A stretch of DNA of 64,000 nt from Mycobacterium spongiae (lineage in GTDB: Bacteria; Actinomycetota; Actinomycetes; Mycobacteriales; Mycobacteriaceae): NCBI RefSeq assembly GCF_018278905.1, contig NZ_CP046600.1, forward strand, positions 5,084,001 to 5,148,000, in the 5' to 3' direction. Shown here piece after piece: positions 10,437-19,494 of this stretch. The stretch's first letter is position 1; every line of letters starts with the position of its first letter. The notes below the pieces were generated by a model. The model saw only the letters and a list, made by a program, of their open reading frames with translations, did not search any database and was not told the DNA's origin. Both the position numbers and the translations under genes were made by a program.

Positions 10437-11621
10437 CTAAACCATGGTGTCGCCGGCCGGCAACCCGAATTCGTGGTTGCCGAAGATGACGTACGCGCGC
10501 TCGGGGTCGTTGGCAGCGTGCACCCGCCCAGCGTGCGCGTCGCGCCAGAACCGCTGAATCGGAGCGTCGTTGGCCAGCGCGGTGGCCCCCGACGCCTCGA
10601 ACAGCCGGTCGACCGACGCGATCGAACGCCCGGTGGCGCGCACCTGGTCACGCCGCGCGCGGGCGCGCAGCTCGAAGGGAATCTCCTTGCCAGCGGCCAA
10701 CAGTGCGAACTCATCGCCGACGTTACCCATCAGCTGGCGCCACGCCGCGTCGATGTCACTGGCCGCTTCGGCGATGCGCACCTTGGCGAACGGATCGTCC
10801 TTCGACTTCTCCCCGGCGAACGCCGCGCGAACCCGCTTGCCCTGATGCTCCACGTGCGCGTCGTACGCGCCGTAGGCCATGCCCACGATCGGAGCCGAAA
10901 TGGTCGTGGGATGCATGGTGCCCCAGGGCATCTTGTAGACCGGCGCGGTGTTGGTCTGCAGCCCACCGGCAGTTTGGTCATTCATCGCCTTGTAGGACAG
11001 GAAACGGTGCCGCGGCACGAAGACGTCCTTGACGACGATCGTGTTGCTGCCCGTACCACGCAGGCCGACCACGTGCCACACGTCGTCAATGCGGTACTCA
11101 GTGCGTGGGATCAAGAAACTGCCGAAGTCGACGGGGCGACCGTCCTTGATCACCGGACCACCCACGAAGCACCAGTCGGCGTGATCGCAGCCCGACGACC
11201 AGTTCCACGAGCCATTGACCAGGTAACCGCCGTCGACCACAACGCCCGCCCCCATGGGCGCGTACGAGGACGAGACCCGCACCGTGGGATCGTCGCCCCA
11301 AACCTCCTCCTGGGCCTGTTGGTCGAACTGCGCCATGTGCCAGTTGTGCACACCGATGATCGAGCTCACCCAACCGGTAGAGCCGCACGCACTGGCGATT
11401 CGGCGCGTGGCCTCGAAGAACTGTGTCGGGTCACATTGCAGTCCGCCCCACTGCTCCGGCTGCAACAGGGTGAAAAAGCCGGCTTCGTCCAGCGCCTTGA
11501 CGGTCTCGTCCGGCAGCCTGCGCAGATCCTCGGTCGCCTGAGCGCGCTCCCGAATCTGCGGAAGCAGATCATCGATGGCAGCCAACACCGACTGCGCATC
11601 ACGCTGTTGAATGGTTGTCAC
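10437..11621 (-). CDS. hsaA: HsaA, oxygenase of 3-HSA hydroxylase
   Basis: A 394-residue flavin-dependent monooxygenase with an acyl-CoA-dehydrogenase-like fold. It hydroxylates 3-HSA using reduced flavin from HsaB. The length equals the known HsaA, and segments such as GSWNWSSGCDHADWCFVGG and VVGLRGTGSNTIVVKDVFVP are typical. The GTG start at 11621 has a GGAGG ten bases upstream. It is the first gene of the hsa operon and faces kshB across a region with KstR boxes. Confidence 0.97.
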   Translation of the reverse strand: MTTIQQRDAQSVLAAIDDLLPQIRERAQATEDLRRLPDETVKALDEAGFFTLLQPEQWGGLQCDPTQFFEATRRIASACGSTGWVSSIIGVHNWHMAQFDQQAQEEVWGDDPTVRVSSSYAPMGAGVVVDGGYLVNGSWNWSSGCDHADWCFVGGPVIKDGRPVDFGSFLIPRTEYRIDDVWHVVGLRGTGSNTIVVKDVFVPRHRFLSYKAMNDQTAGGLQTNTAPVYKMPWGTMHPTTISAPIVGMAYGAYDAHVEHQGKRVRAAFAGEKSKDDPFAKVRIAEAASDIDAAWRQLMGNVGDEFALLAAGKEIPFELRARARRDQVRATGRSIASVDRLFEASGATALANDAPIQRFWRDAHAGRVHAANDPERAYVIFGNHEFGLPAGDTMV

Positions 11622-11692
11622 TTAGGTTTGCCTCCTGGGAGTGCGGATTAGGTCCACAATATGACCGGACCGTTGGAACCTACAGAAAAGAC

Positions 11693-11706
11693 TAGAACAC
11701 GTTCCG
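11693..11706. promoter_or_regulatory. KstR box upstream of hsaA
   Basis: TAGAACACGTTCCG matches the KstR operator TNNAACNNGTTNNA at every fixed base but the last. It lies 72 bp upstream of hsaA. A weaker half-matching site (AACCAGTT core, 11747-11760) lies nearby. Confidence 0.75.
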
Positions 11707-11760
11707 ATTTGTGTCGAGCACGGCGTTCCTGCGCCTGGTAGCGATACTAAACCAGTTTTC

Positions 11761-11774
11761 TATAACATGTTCTA
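11761..11774. promoter_or_regulatory. KstR box upstream of kshB
   Basis: TATAACATGTTCTA matches TNNAACNNGTTNNA at all fixed bases and is an almost perfect inverted repeat. It ends three bases before the first possible kshB ATG. Confidence 0.88.
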
Positions 11775-11777
11775 GTT

Positions 11778-12884
11778 ATGACGGAAGAGAGGGTCGGCTT
11801 GACCGAGGCAATTCCCGACGAGCCACTCGGCGACCACGTCCTTGAGCTGCAGATCGCCGACGTCGTAGCCGAGACCGACGACGCGCGGTCACTGGTGTTC
11901 GCCGTGCCAGATGGACCAGACGACCCACAGATCCCGCCCGAGCGCCTGCGCTACGCGCCCGGTCAGTTCCTGACGCTGCGTGTGCCCAGCGACCGCACCG
12001 GCTCGGTGGCACGCTGCTACTCGTTGTGCAGCTCCCCATTCACCGACGAAGCACTCACCGTCACGGTCAAACGGACCGCCGACGGGTACGCCTCCAACTG
12101 GCTCTGCGACAACGCCCACCCAGGCATGCGCATGCACGTGTTGGCCCCGTCCGGCAATTTCGTGCCCAAGACCCTCGACGACGACTTCCTGCTACTGGCG
12201 GCAGGAAGCGGGATCACCCCGATCATGTCGATTTGCAAGTCAGCGCTCGCCGAGGGCAGTGGTCAGGTGACGCTGCTCTATGCCAACCGCGACGACCGCT
12301 CGGTCATCTTCGGCGACGCGCTGCGTGAGTTGGCCGCCAAATACTCGGATCGGCTCACGGTGGTGCACTGGCTGGAGTCGCTTCAAGGACTGCCCACCGC
12401 TACCGCGCTGGCGAAGCTGGCCGAGCCGTTCACCGACCGGCCAGCGTTCATCTGCGGGCCGGGTCCGTTCATGCAGTCGGCCAGGGATGCCCTGGAAGCA
12501 CTCCGTATGCCGGCTCAGCGGGTACATGTCGAAGTGTTCAAGTCGCTGGAATCGGATCCATTCGCGGCGGTGAAAATCGACACCGCAGCCAGCGACGACG
12601 ATGCACCGCCAGCTTCGGCGGTGGTGGAGCTCGACGGTGAAACCCACACCGTGACGTGGCCGCGCCGCGCCAAGCTGCTGGACGTGCTGCTGGCTGCCGG
12701 ACTCGACGCGCCGTTTTCCTGCCGGGAAGGCCACTGCGGCGCATGCGCCGCCACGCTGCGCAACGGCAACGTGAGCATGGAAGTCAACGACGTGCTCGAG
12801 CAGCAGGACCTCGACGAGGGACTAATTTTGGCCTGTCAATCTCATCCGGAATCTGATTCGGTAGAGGTGACCTACGACGACTAG
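11778..12884 (+). CDS. kshB: KshB, reductase of 3-ketosteroid 9-alpha-hydroxylase
   Basis: A reductase of up to 368 residues that passes electrons from NADH to the Rieske oxygenase KshA for 9-alpha-hydroxylation, which triggers B-ring opening. It has an FAD domain (RCYSLCSSP), an NAD domain (AAGSGITPIMSICKSAL) and a C-terminal plant-type [2Fe-2S] domain (CREGHCGACAATL plus a later Cys). The TTG at 11799 may be the true start: it has AGAGAGGG just upstream, gives LTEAIPDEPLGDHVLEL as in M. tuberculosis, and leaves room for the KstR box. The ATG at 11778 has no ribosome-binding site because the operator lies there. Confidence 0.95.
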   Translation: MTEERVGLTEAIPDEPLGDHVLELQIADVVAETDDARSLVFAVPDGPDDPQIPPERLRYAPGQFLTLRVPSDRTGSVARCYSLCSSPFTDEALTVTVKRTADGYASNWLCDNAHPGMRMHVLAPSGNFVPKTLDDDFLLLAAGSGITPIMSICKSALAEGSGQVTLLYANRDDRSVIFGDALRELAAKYSDRLTVVHWLESLQGLPTATALAKLAEPFTDRPAFICGPGPFMQSARDALEALRMPAQRVHVEVFKSLESDPFAAVKIDTAASDDDAPPASAVVELDGETHTVTWPRRAKLLDVLLAAGLDAPFSCREGHCGACAATLRNGNVSMEVNDVLEQQDLDEGLILACQSHPESDSVEVTYDD

Positions 12885-12939
12885 TCGCGGGTTTAGGTTT
12901 CTCCCATGAGGTCGCCTGACCGGAGAGGCAGGATTCGCG

Positions 12940-13482
12940 ATGAAGCCGCTGGTACGGGGATCTGTGACGGTCGGAGCGCTGGTGGGACTAATGCTGGCGT
13001 TGCTGCCCGCCCCGACCTCGGCGGCCGGGAGCGACACCGCCACCACCCTGTTCCCGGTCGACGAGATCAATCAGCTGGAGACTCATACCTTCGTCGACTG
13101 CCATCCGAACGGTAGTTGTGACTTCGTCGCGGGGGCGCACCTGCGCACACCCACTGGCCCTGCGGGCTTCCCGCCGGGGTTATGGGCGCGCCAAACTACG
13201 GAGATTCGTCCGTCGAACCGGATGGCGTACCTGGACGCGCACGCCACCAGCCAATTCGAGCGGGTGATGAAGGCCGCCGGGTCCGATGTGATCACCACGG
13301 TCTACTTCGGCGAGGGTCCGCCAGATAAGTACCAGACCACCGGCGTCATCGACTCGGCCAGTTGGTCGACCGGCCAGCCGATGACGGACATCAGAGTAAT
13401 CGTGTGCACGCACATGCAGGTGGTCTACCCCGGGGTCAACCTCACCTCACCCAGCACCTGCGCGCAGGCCCCGTTTGGCTAG
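12940..13482 (+). CDS. Secreted protein of unknown function (Rv3572-like)
   Basis: A 180-residue protein with a signal peptide: MKPLVRGSVTVGALVGLMLA is followed by a cleavage-type PAPTSAAG. The mature part has four cysteines (in DCHPNGSCDF, VCTH and TCAQ), which would suit disulfides outside the cell. Position and size agree with Rv3572 of M. tuberculosis. I recognise no catalytic motif. Its stop codon shares the palindrome CTAG with the stop of the convergent P450 gene. Confidence 0.8.
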   Translation: MKPLVRGSVTVGALVGLMLALLPAPTSAAGSDTATTLFPVDEINQLETHTFVDCHPNGSCDFVAGAHLRTPTGPAGFPPGLWARQTTEIRPSNRMAYLDAHATSQFERVMKAAGSDVITTVYFGEGPPDKYQTTGVIDSASWSTGQPMTDIRVIVCTHMQVVYPGVNLTSPSTCAQAPFG

Positions 13483-14738
13483 ACGCCGCGGATCTGGCGA
13501 ATCTCGGTCATCAGCCGGACCGGCAGGCCCTTGAGTGAATTGTTCAGGTTCGACCGAATCCGGACGGGCTCGCCGATCAGCTCGACCCGCGCAAACGTAG
13601 CAAGCAGTTCCTCGAAGAACAGACGGCCCTCGAGTCTGGCCAGGTGCGCGCCGAGGCAGAAGTGGGCTCCCATCCCGAAGGAAAGGTGCGGATTGGGGTG
13701 ACGGTGGATGTTGAAGGACTGCGGATTATCGAAGACGGTCTCATCCCGGTTGGCAGATGTGTAGTACATCGCGACCTTGTCGCCAGCGCTGATCCGGGTA
13801 TCCGCGAGCACGGTGTCGACGAGTGCGGTGCGCCGAAAGTAGTGCAGCGGGTTTTCATAGCGAACGATCTCTTCGACAGCGCGGGCGATGAGCGACGGGT
13901 CGGCGCGCAGTTCGGCCATCTGGTCGGGATGCCGCAACAGCGTCAGCAGCCCCGACGAGAGCATCCCTTTCGTCGTGTCGTTGCCAGCGGTGACCAGCTG
14001 CACAAAGAAGCCGCCGAAGTCGAAGTCACTCATCGGGTGCCCGCCGAAGTCGGCGCGCAGGATCGCACTGGTCAAGTCTTCGACGGGATCGTGCTGGCGA
14101 CGGGCGGCAGCGAACTCGATGGCGTACGCGGCCATCTCGGCCCCGGCATCGTCGTCACCGTAACCTGACCCACCGAAGTCTGGATCCTGGCTCGACGTGA
14201 TGCGCTCGGCCAGTTTTTGCAGATAGCTCCAATCTTGCCGCGGCAGACCGAAGAACTCGCCGAACACCCGTGTCGGCAGCGGTGCGGCGACCTCATGAAC
14301 GAACTCGACGTCTGCGCGTTCTCTGGCCTCGGCCATGATGGCGCGACAGATATCCCGAACCCGCTCCTCGCGTCGCGCGATCGCACGGGGCCGAAAGTGC
14401 TCCGAGAGCGGGCCCCGGTGCGCGCTGTGCCTGGGTGGATCCATTGCCGCGAGCATGGTGCGGACCCTGGCCAGGGTCTGTGGCGGCGGGTCCTCGATGA
14501 CAATGCCGCCCTCACTGGCCGAGAAGATCTCGGCGTGGCGGGCGACCCGTACCACGTCGGCGTGCCGCAACACCGCCCAGAAGCCAGGCTCGCCATCCAT
14601 GGGCTGCCAGTGCACCGGATCGGTGCGCCGCAGCGCCGTGAGCGCCTCGTGCGGAGCACCGTGGAGGAAGGTGTCCGGGCTGGCCAGGTCGACGGAACCG
14701 GATGGGCCGGATGAACCGGATGCGCTGGCCACGTTCAT
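13479..14738 (-). CDS. Cytochrome P450
   Basis: A 419-residue soluble P450. The heme-ligand cysteine is Cys361 in FGMGAHFCLGAHLARLE, the oxygen-activation motif is AGNDTT (251-256) and the ExxR motif is Glu290-Arg293 in EEIVRYENPLHY. The NPLHYFRRTA segment recalls the CYP125/CYP142 group that acts on steroids, but I cannot assign a subfamily. The ATG at 14738 overlaps the cupin gene stop as ATGA. It is the last gene of an operon with the cupin and the dehydrogenase, in a region otherwise devoted to cholesterol, so a steroid or related substrate is plausible but unproven. A 9-bp tandem repeat lies in codons 5-14. Confidence 0.93.
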   Translation of the reverse strand: MNVASASGSSGPSGSVDLASPDTFLHGAPHEALTALRRTDPVHWQPMDGEPGFWAVLRHADVVRVARHAEIFSASEGGIVIEDPPPQTLARVRTMLAAMDPPRHSAHRGPLSEHFRPRAIARREERVRDICRAIMAEARERADVEFVHEVAAPLPTRVFGEFFGLPRQDWSYLQKLAERITSSQDPDFGGSGYGDDDAGAEMAAYAIEFAAARRQHDPVEDLTSAILRADFGGHPMSDFDFGGFFVQLVTAGNDTTKGMLSSGLLTLLRHPDQMAELRADPSLIARAVEEIVRYENPLHYFRRTALVDTVLADTRISAGDKVAMYYTSANRDETVFDNPQSFNIHRHPNPHLSFGMGAHFCLGAHLARLEGRLFFEELLATFARVELIGEPVRIRSNLNNSLKGLPVRLMTEIRQIRGV

Positions 14739-15190
14739 CCGACCAGAACATTCGGCTCGGGGAGGCCGGCAGCCGCACACGCCGACCGATAGGTCGCCAG
14801 GGTGCTGGCTCCGTCGAAGACACTCTCGACGTTGCCCGCGGCGTCGAGGTTGAGGTTGGCGCCGTAGATCTGGAACCAGACATGAGTGTCGTCCTCGAGA
14901 ACCTGCAAGGTATGGATCGACCCGGCCGGTTCATAAAGGAATGAGCCCGCACGGTTGACGTAGCTGTACTCCTTGTACCTCCACGCGCCTGACGTGGTGT
15001 AGGCGTAGACCGGTCCGGTGTGCTTGTGCCGCTGCACCTCATAGCCGGCCCGGAACAGGTTCTCCACGATCCAGAGCCCCTCGGCCTCCCTGACCTGGAT
15101 CACCTTCAGCATCGAGCCGTCACCGACGTCCACGAACGGCAGCTCATCGGCCCCGATGTGCACGGCAGCGGGAACATCAACGATGGTCAT
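14735..15190 (-). CDS. Cupin, 2,4'-dihydroxyacetophenone dioxygenase-like
   Basis: A 151-residue single-domain cupin. The metal motif is visible as RHKHTGPVYAYTTSGAWRY with a later histidine in AGSIHTLQV. The arrangement resembles the 2,4'-dihydroxyacetophenone dioxygenase family, iron enzymes that cleave a C-C bond. The natural substrate here is unknown. It is translationally coupled to the P450 and 76 bp downstream of the isocitrate dehydrogenase-like gene. Confidence 0.8.
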   Translation of the reverse strand: MTIVDVPAAVHIGADELPFVDVGDGSMLKVIQVREAEGLWIVENLFRAGYEVQRHKHTGPVYAYTTSGAWRYKEYSYVNRAGSFLYEPAGSIHTLQVLEDDTHVWFQIYGANLNLDAAGNVESVFDGASTLATYRSACAAAGLPEPNVLVG

Positions 15191-15266
15191 CTGGTAAACC
15201 TCCTGCTAGCTGGCGGCAGCATCCGGTGGCGATCGCTTGCGCCCCGAGTACTTGTCCTCGTCCTTG

Positions 15267-16763
15267 TTATTGTCCTTGTCCCAGGGAATAGCCGGGCTGA
15301 TCATCGAACCGATACAAGCCCTCGGTCTTGATGAAGTCGAATCCCGCGCGATACAAGCGGTGCAGCAACTGCAGTATGTGGCTATGCGCGGCGGCTCCGG
15401 GGTAGGGAGCGGTGAATCGGGCACGCCAGTGGTCCGTGCAGAATGTCTCTGGGAACCCGTCGGGCCACACCTTCACGCCGCGATTGGTGATCATCTGCAA
15501 CCGCAGCCAGCCCTGTCCGGCAGCCGAGAGCAACGCCACGGCTAGATCGTCCGGGCGGGCGTTCGGGGCGTGCAAGAACACGTCGACACCGTCGAGCGCC
15601 TTCTTCGCGCGTGCGACCGGGGCAGGGGCGGGAAGCTCCTGGCGTGCGATGACGGGGTAGTCGACGGCGGGGAGCCGCTCCGGACACTGCCCGAGATGAG
15701 CCATCACCGCCTTCGCGAAGTCACGGGTACCCAACGGCGCCCGTCCCGGTCCCGCGATGTCATAGGTGGCCGCTCCCGCCTCGAGAGCCGCCAGCCAGGC
15801 GTTGTGGACCGTGGTAGCCACGTCGCCCTGACCGATGTGTACCAACATCATCACCGCGCCGAGCAACAGTCCTGACGGATTTGCGACGTCGCGGCCGGCT
15901 CGCCGTGGTGCGGAACCGTGTATGGCCTCGAACATGGCGACGCCGTCGCCAATGTTGGCCGACCCCGCCATTCCTACCGAACCTGCGATCTGGGCACCGA
16001 TATCCGACAGGATGTCGCCGTACAGGTTGGGCATCACCACGACGTCGAAGTTTTCCGGTGTGTCGGTCATCTTCGCCGCGCCGATGTCGACGATCCAGTG
16101 TTCGGAGGTGATGTCGGGGTAGTCACCCGCGACCTGGTCGAACACTTGGTGAAATAGCCCGTCGGTCAGCTTCATGATGTTGTCTTTGGTGAAGCAGGTA
16201 ACCCTGGACCGTCCGTGCCGGCGGGCGTATTCGAAGGCGTAGCGGCAGATTCGCTCACTGCCAGGCCGGCTGATGAGTTTGAGACATTGGCTAACCTCGT
16301 CGGTCTGGCGATGCTCGATGCCGCCGTAGAGGTCCTCTTCGTTCTCCCGGACTACGACCACGTCCATGCCGGGGTGGCGCGTCGGCACAAACGGCGCGTA
16401 TGCCACGCAGGGACGAATGTTGGCATAAAGACCCAAGGTCTTGCGCACGGTGACGTTCAACGATTTGAAACCCCCGCCTTGGGGTGTGGTGATCGGAGCC
16501 TTGAGGAACACCCGCGTCCGGCGTAGTGATTCCCACGCCTCGGGCTCGATACCCGAGCTGTGACCGCGCAGATAAACCGCTTCCCCGATCTCCACCTCTT
16601 CGACGTCCAACCGAGCGCCGGCCTCGGTAAGGATTTCCAAGGCCGCGCGCATGATCTCGGGACCGATGCCATCGCCATGCGCGACCGTGATCGGCACCGA
16701 GGTTGGGATGCCTGGCACGATCAACCGCTCGGCGTGGTCAGAAACGCGGCATTGCCTGGTCAT
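15267..16763 (-). CDS. Isocitrate/isopropylmalate dehydrogenase family protein with C-terminal extension
   Basis: A 498-residue beta-decarboxylating dehydrogenase. Family motifs include HGDGIGPEIMRAALEI at the N-terminus, NIRPCVAYAP, the active-site block VVVRENEEDLYGGIEHRQ and the metal-binding VVMPNLYGDILSDIGAQIAG. The last 140 or so residues form an extra domain like that of Thermus-type isocitrate dehydrogenase. The substrate could be isocitrate or another 2-hydroxy acid produced in the pathway of the neighbouring P450 and cupin. The C-terminal end runs into an imperfect 6-bp repeat. A 20-bp palindrome lies 45 bp upstream. Confidence 0.82.
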   Translation of the reverse strand: MTRQCRVSDHAERLIVPGIPTSVPITVAHGDGIGPEIMRAALEILTEAGARLDVEEVEIGEAVYLRGHSSGIEPEAWESLRRTRVFLKAPITTPQGGGFKSLNVTVRKTLGLYANIRPCVAYAPFVPTRHPGMDVVVVRENEEDLYGGIEHRQTDEVSQCLKLISRPGSERICRYAFEYARRHGRSRVTCFTKDNIMKLTDGLFHQVFDQVAGDYPDITSEHWIVDIGAAKMTDTPENFDVVVMPNLYGDILSDIGAQIAGSVGMAGSANIGDGVAMFEAIHGSAPRRAGRDVANPSGLLLGAVMMLVHIGQGDVATTVHNAWLAALEAGAATYDIAGPGRAPLGTRDFAKAVMAHLGQCPERLPAVDYPVIARQELPAPAPVARAKKALDGVDVFLHAPNARPDDLAVALLSAAGQGWLRLQMITNRGVKVWPDGFPETFCTDHWRARFTAPYPGAAAHSHILQLLHRLYRAGFDFIKTEGLYRFDDQPGYSLGQGQ

Positions 16764-16807
16764 GGTTGTGGTGCTCCCAGCTCGACGACGTCAGTGCGAA
16801 AACAATA

Positions 16808-16827
16808 ACATGTAACTTAATACATGT
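16808..16827. promoter_or_regulatory. Palindromic operator candidate upstream of the ICDH-cupin-P450 operon
   Basis: ACATGTAACTTAATACATGT has perfect 7-bp arms (ACATGTA/TACATGT) and lies in an unusually AT-rich stretch 45-64 bp before the operon start. It is not the KstR or KstR2 consensus. A TetR- or GntR-type repressor is the simplest reading. Confidence 0.6.
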
Positions 16828-17042
16828 AATCTGTTTCATACACTTTAGTCTGCCGGAGCCGGGCGCCGCAAGACCACGGACGATTCGTGAGACGATTCGC
16901 CCACGTTGGGGCACCTCCCGAGAGCCGAGCTGAGACGCCGCGCGCTGGGCGGCCTTGTGCCCGGCGTTGCACCGCACCGACACCGCATTGCGCTGACGGC
17001 GGAGCATTCCTGCGGACCGAAACGGGGGTCTGCTCGAACGAA

Positions 17043-19265
17043 CTACCGCGGCAGTCCGAGCAGCCGCTCGGCGGCCACCGTGAGCAGGATCTGCTCGGTA
17101 CCGCCGGCGATGGTGAGGCACCGGGTGTTGAGGAAGTCGAACACCGCCCGATTCTCGACGAGGCCACCACCGTCGGACACATCCATCATGTATTCGGCCA
17201 GCGCCTGCCGGTAGCGCACGCCGATAAGCTTGCGCACGCTGGATTGCGCTCCGGGATCCTGGCCACCCACCGCGAGTTGGGCGATGCGCTGATCGAGCAG
17301 CGCACCCGTGGCCGCGATGACGATCAATCCCGCTAGCCGGTCCTGCTGGGCAACGTCAAGTTCGATCTGCGCCAGCACTGCAAGCAGCTCCTCCATCGGA
17401 TCACCCAAGGCGGTCCCGGTGGCCATCGCGACCCGCTCGTTGGCCAAAGTGGTGCGAGCAAGCCGCCAACCGTCGTTGACAGCGCCGACAACCATCTCGT
17501 CGGCGACGAAGACGTTGTCCAGGAACACCTCGTTGAACAACGCGTCACCGGTGATCTCGCGCAGCGGCCGGATCTCGATGCCCGGTGACGCCATGTCCAA
17601 CAGGAAGTACGTGATGCCCTTGTGCTTGGGCGCGTCCGGATCGGTGCGGGCCAAGCACACACCCCACTTCGCCAGATGGGCCTTGGACGTCCACACCTTC
17701 TGCCCGGTGAGCAGCCAGCCGCCATCCGTCCGAACCGCCCTGGTGCGCAGCGATGCCAGGTCCGAGCCAGCTCCGGGCTCGGAAAACAGCTGGCACCAAA
17801 GGAATTCACCGCGCAGCGTCGCCGGCACGAAGCGCTCGATTTGTTCGGGCGTGCCGTGCTCGAGGAGGGTTGGCGCCGCCCACCAACCGATCACGAGGTC
17901 CGGCCGCACCACACCGGCCGCCGCGAGCTCCTGGTCGATCAGCAACTGCTCGGCTGGCGAGGCATTGCGCCCGTGCGGCGCTGGCCAATGCGGCGCCAGC
18001 AGCCCAGCCTCGGCCAGGGCCACCTGCCGTTTCTCCTCGGGCAAAGTCGCGACCTCCGCGACGGCCGCGGCGATTCCGGGTCGCTGATCGGCGACCTCGG
18101 AAAGGTCGATACCGAGATGGCGACGGACACCGTCGGACGTCAGGGCCGCGACGCGACGCAACCAGTGTTGGGCACCGCCAAGGAACCGGCCAATACTGTG
18201 CGCCCGACGCAGGTACAGATGTGCGTCGTGCTCCCACGTGCACCCGATGCCACCGAGCACCTGGATGCAGTCCCTGACATTGGCCTTGGCGGCGGTGATG
18301 CCGATGCTCGCGGCCAACGCCGCGGCGATCGATAGCTGGCCGGGATCGGACTCATCCCCAGCCCTGGCGGCATCTGCAGCAGCCACCTCGGCCTGCTCGG
18401 CGCGACACAGCATCTCCGCGCAGAGGTGCTTGATGGCCTGGAAGCTGCCGATCGGTTTCCCGAATTGCTCTCTCACCTTGGCATAGGCGACCGCGGTATC
18501 CAGTGCCCACCGGGTCACGCCGGCGGCCTCGGCCGCGAGGACAGTCGCGGCTAGGTCTTCGACCCGCGGTCCGAGGTCGGGCAGCACTGCCACCGGAGCA
18601 GAAGTTAGCACCACCCGGGCCAGTGGCCGAGAGAAGTCCGTGGCCTGCAACGACTGCACCTCGACGCCCGAGCTGGTGGTGTCGACCAGCAACCAGGCCC
18701 GGTCGGCCGGCACCAGCACGAGGCCGCCGGGCGCACCGCCGAGCACCCATGGGATGGGGCCCGAGGCCCGCGAGTTGTTTGAGTCGACCTGAACGTCACC
18801 GCCCAACGCCACGCCGGCGAAGCGGTCACCTGAAGCCAGCGCGCTCGCCAGTTCTGCCGCCGTCGGCAGTTCCGCAGAGACGGCCTCGGAGAGGACCACA
18901 CTGGCAATGGCTGTCGTCGCGACCGGCCCCGGCACCAGCGACTTTGCGGCCTCTTCGACCATGGCGCACATGTCCGCGATGCTGCCCCCGGCACCGCCGA
19001 TGTCCTCGGGCACGGCGACACCAAACAAGCCCAGGTCGGCCAGACCGGAGAACAGCGGGCGCCAGACGTCGGCGCTTGCCTGAGTGCCTGCCTGATCCTC
19101 GCGGTGTTCGTCCCGGTGTTCGTCTCCTGGTTCGTCCTCCTGTTGGCCGCCGTGCTCCATCTCGCGCACTGCGGCCGTCGCAGCGGCGCCAGACGCCGCC
19201 GTGCGAGCCCAGTCACGCACTAACTCGCGTGCCGCGAACTGTTCGTCGGTGACGGTCACTAGCAC
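17043..19265 (-). CDS. fadE34: FadE34, two-domain acyl-CoA dehydrogenase
   Basis: A 740-residue fusion of a beta-type and an alpha-type acyl-CoA dehydrogenase, acting on steroid side chains. The first half resembles FadE33 (VLGGIGCTWEHDAHLYLRRA), and the second half resembles FadE31 (CQLFSEPGAGSDLASLR and a C-terminal IAGGTEQILLTVAAERLLGL). It is about 29 residues longer than the M. tuberculosis protein as I recall it, because of an acidic insert (GDEHRDEHRED) near residues 42-56 encoded by a 12-bp repeat. It is transcribed divergently from kstR with a perfect KstR box between. A GTG at 19253 is an alternative start. Confidence 0.93.
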   Translation of the reverse strand: MLVTVTDEQFAARELVRDWARTAASGAAATAAVREMEHGGQQEDEPGDEHRDEHREDQAGTQASADVWRPLFSGLADLGLFGVAVPEDIGGAGGSIADMCAMVEEAAKSLVPGPVATTAIASVVLSEAVSAELPTAAELASALASGDRFAGVALGGDVQVDSNNSRASGPIPWVLGGAPGGLVLVPADRAWLLVDTTSSGVEVQSLQATDFSRPLARVVLTSAPVAVLPDLGPRVEDLAATVLAAEAAGVTRWALDTAVAYAKVREQFGKPIGSFQAIKHLCAEMLCRAEQAEVAAADAARAGDESDPGQLSIAAALAASIGITAAKANVRDCIQVLGGIGCTWEHDAHLYLRRAHSIGRFLGGAQHWLRRVAALTSDGVRRHLGIDLSEVADQRPGIAAAVAEVATLPEEKRQVALAEAGLLAPHWPAPHGRNASPAEQLLIDQELAAAGVVRPDLVIGWWAAPTLLEHGTPEQIERFVPATLRGEFLWCQLFSEPGAGSDLASLRTRAVRTDGGWLLTGQKVWTSKAHLAKWGVCLARTDPDAPKHKGITYFLLDMASPGIEIRPLREITGDALFNEVFLDNVFVADEMVVGAVNDGWRLARTTLANERVAMATGTALGDPMEELLAVLAQIELDVAQQDRLAGLIVIAATGALLDQRIAQLAVGGQDPGAQSSVRKLIGVRYRQALAEYMMDVSDGGGLVENRAVFDFLNTRCLTIAGGTEQILLTVAAERLLGLPR
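19102..19137. repeat. In-frame 12-bp repeat in fadE34
   Basis: Three units (CGGTGTTCGTCC, CGGTGTTCGTCT, CCTGGTTCGTCC) encode a repeated acidic DEHR/DEPG tetrapeptide in the N-terminal domain. Confidence 0.85.
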
Positions 19266-19328
19266 CTGTAGTCCTCCGCGTCCTCAAGTTCACATGCCTG
19301 AACATGTCCCAGAAGCATTCTTACTCAC

Positions 19329-19342
19329 TAGAACGTGTTCTA
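19329..19342. promoter_or_regulatory. KstR box between fadE34 and kstR
   Basis: TAGAACGTGTTCTA is a perfect inverted repeat and matches TNNAACNNGTTNNA at all fixed bases. It lies 64 bp before fadE34 and about 150 bp before kstR, consistent with autoregulation. Confidence 0.92.
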
Positions 19343-19494
19343 ATAGTGCATACAACTAGCCGTCAAGTCGCACGCTATTACGCCAGGACACTGCATGCAC
19401 CGACAGGTTTTACCGACAGCGGGAGGTGGGAGATTTACGCACGACAAGCGTATCGTTGGCGAGCCAACCGCCCGGGAAAGGAGCTGTCCCCTCG

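Noticed and set aside
16803..16816. Possible KstR box before the ICDH-cupin-P450 operon (AACATGTAA)
   Set aside because: The second half reads GTA, not GTT, and the outer bases do not match; the 7-bp-arm palindrome at 16808-16827 explains the sequence better.
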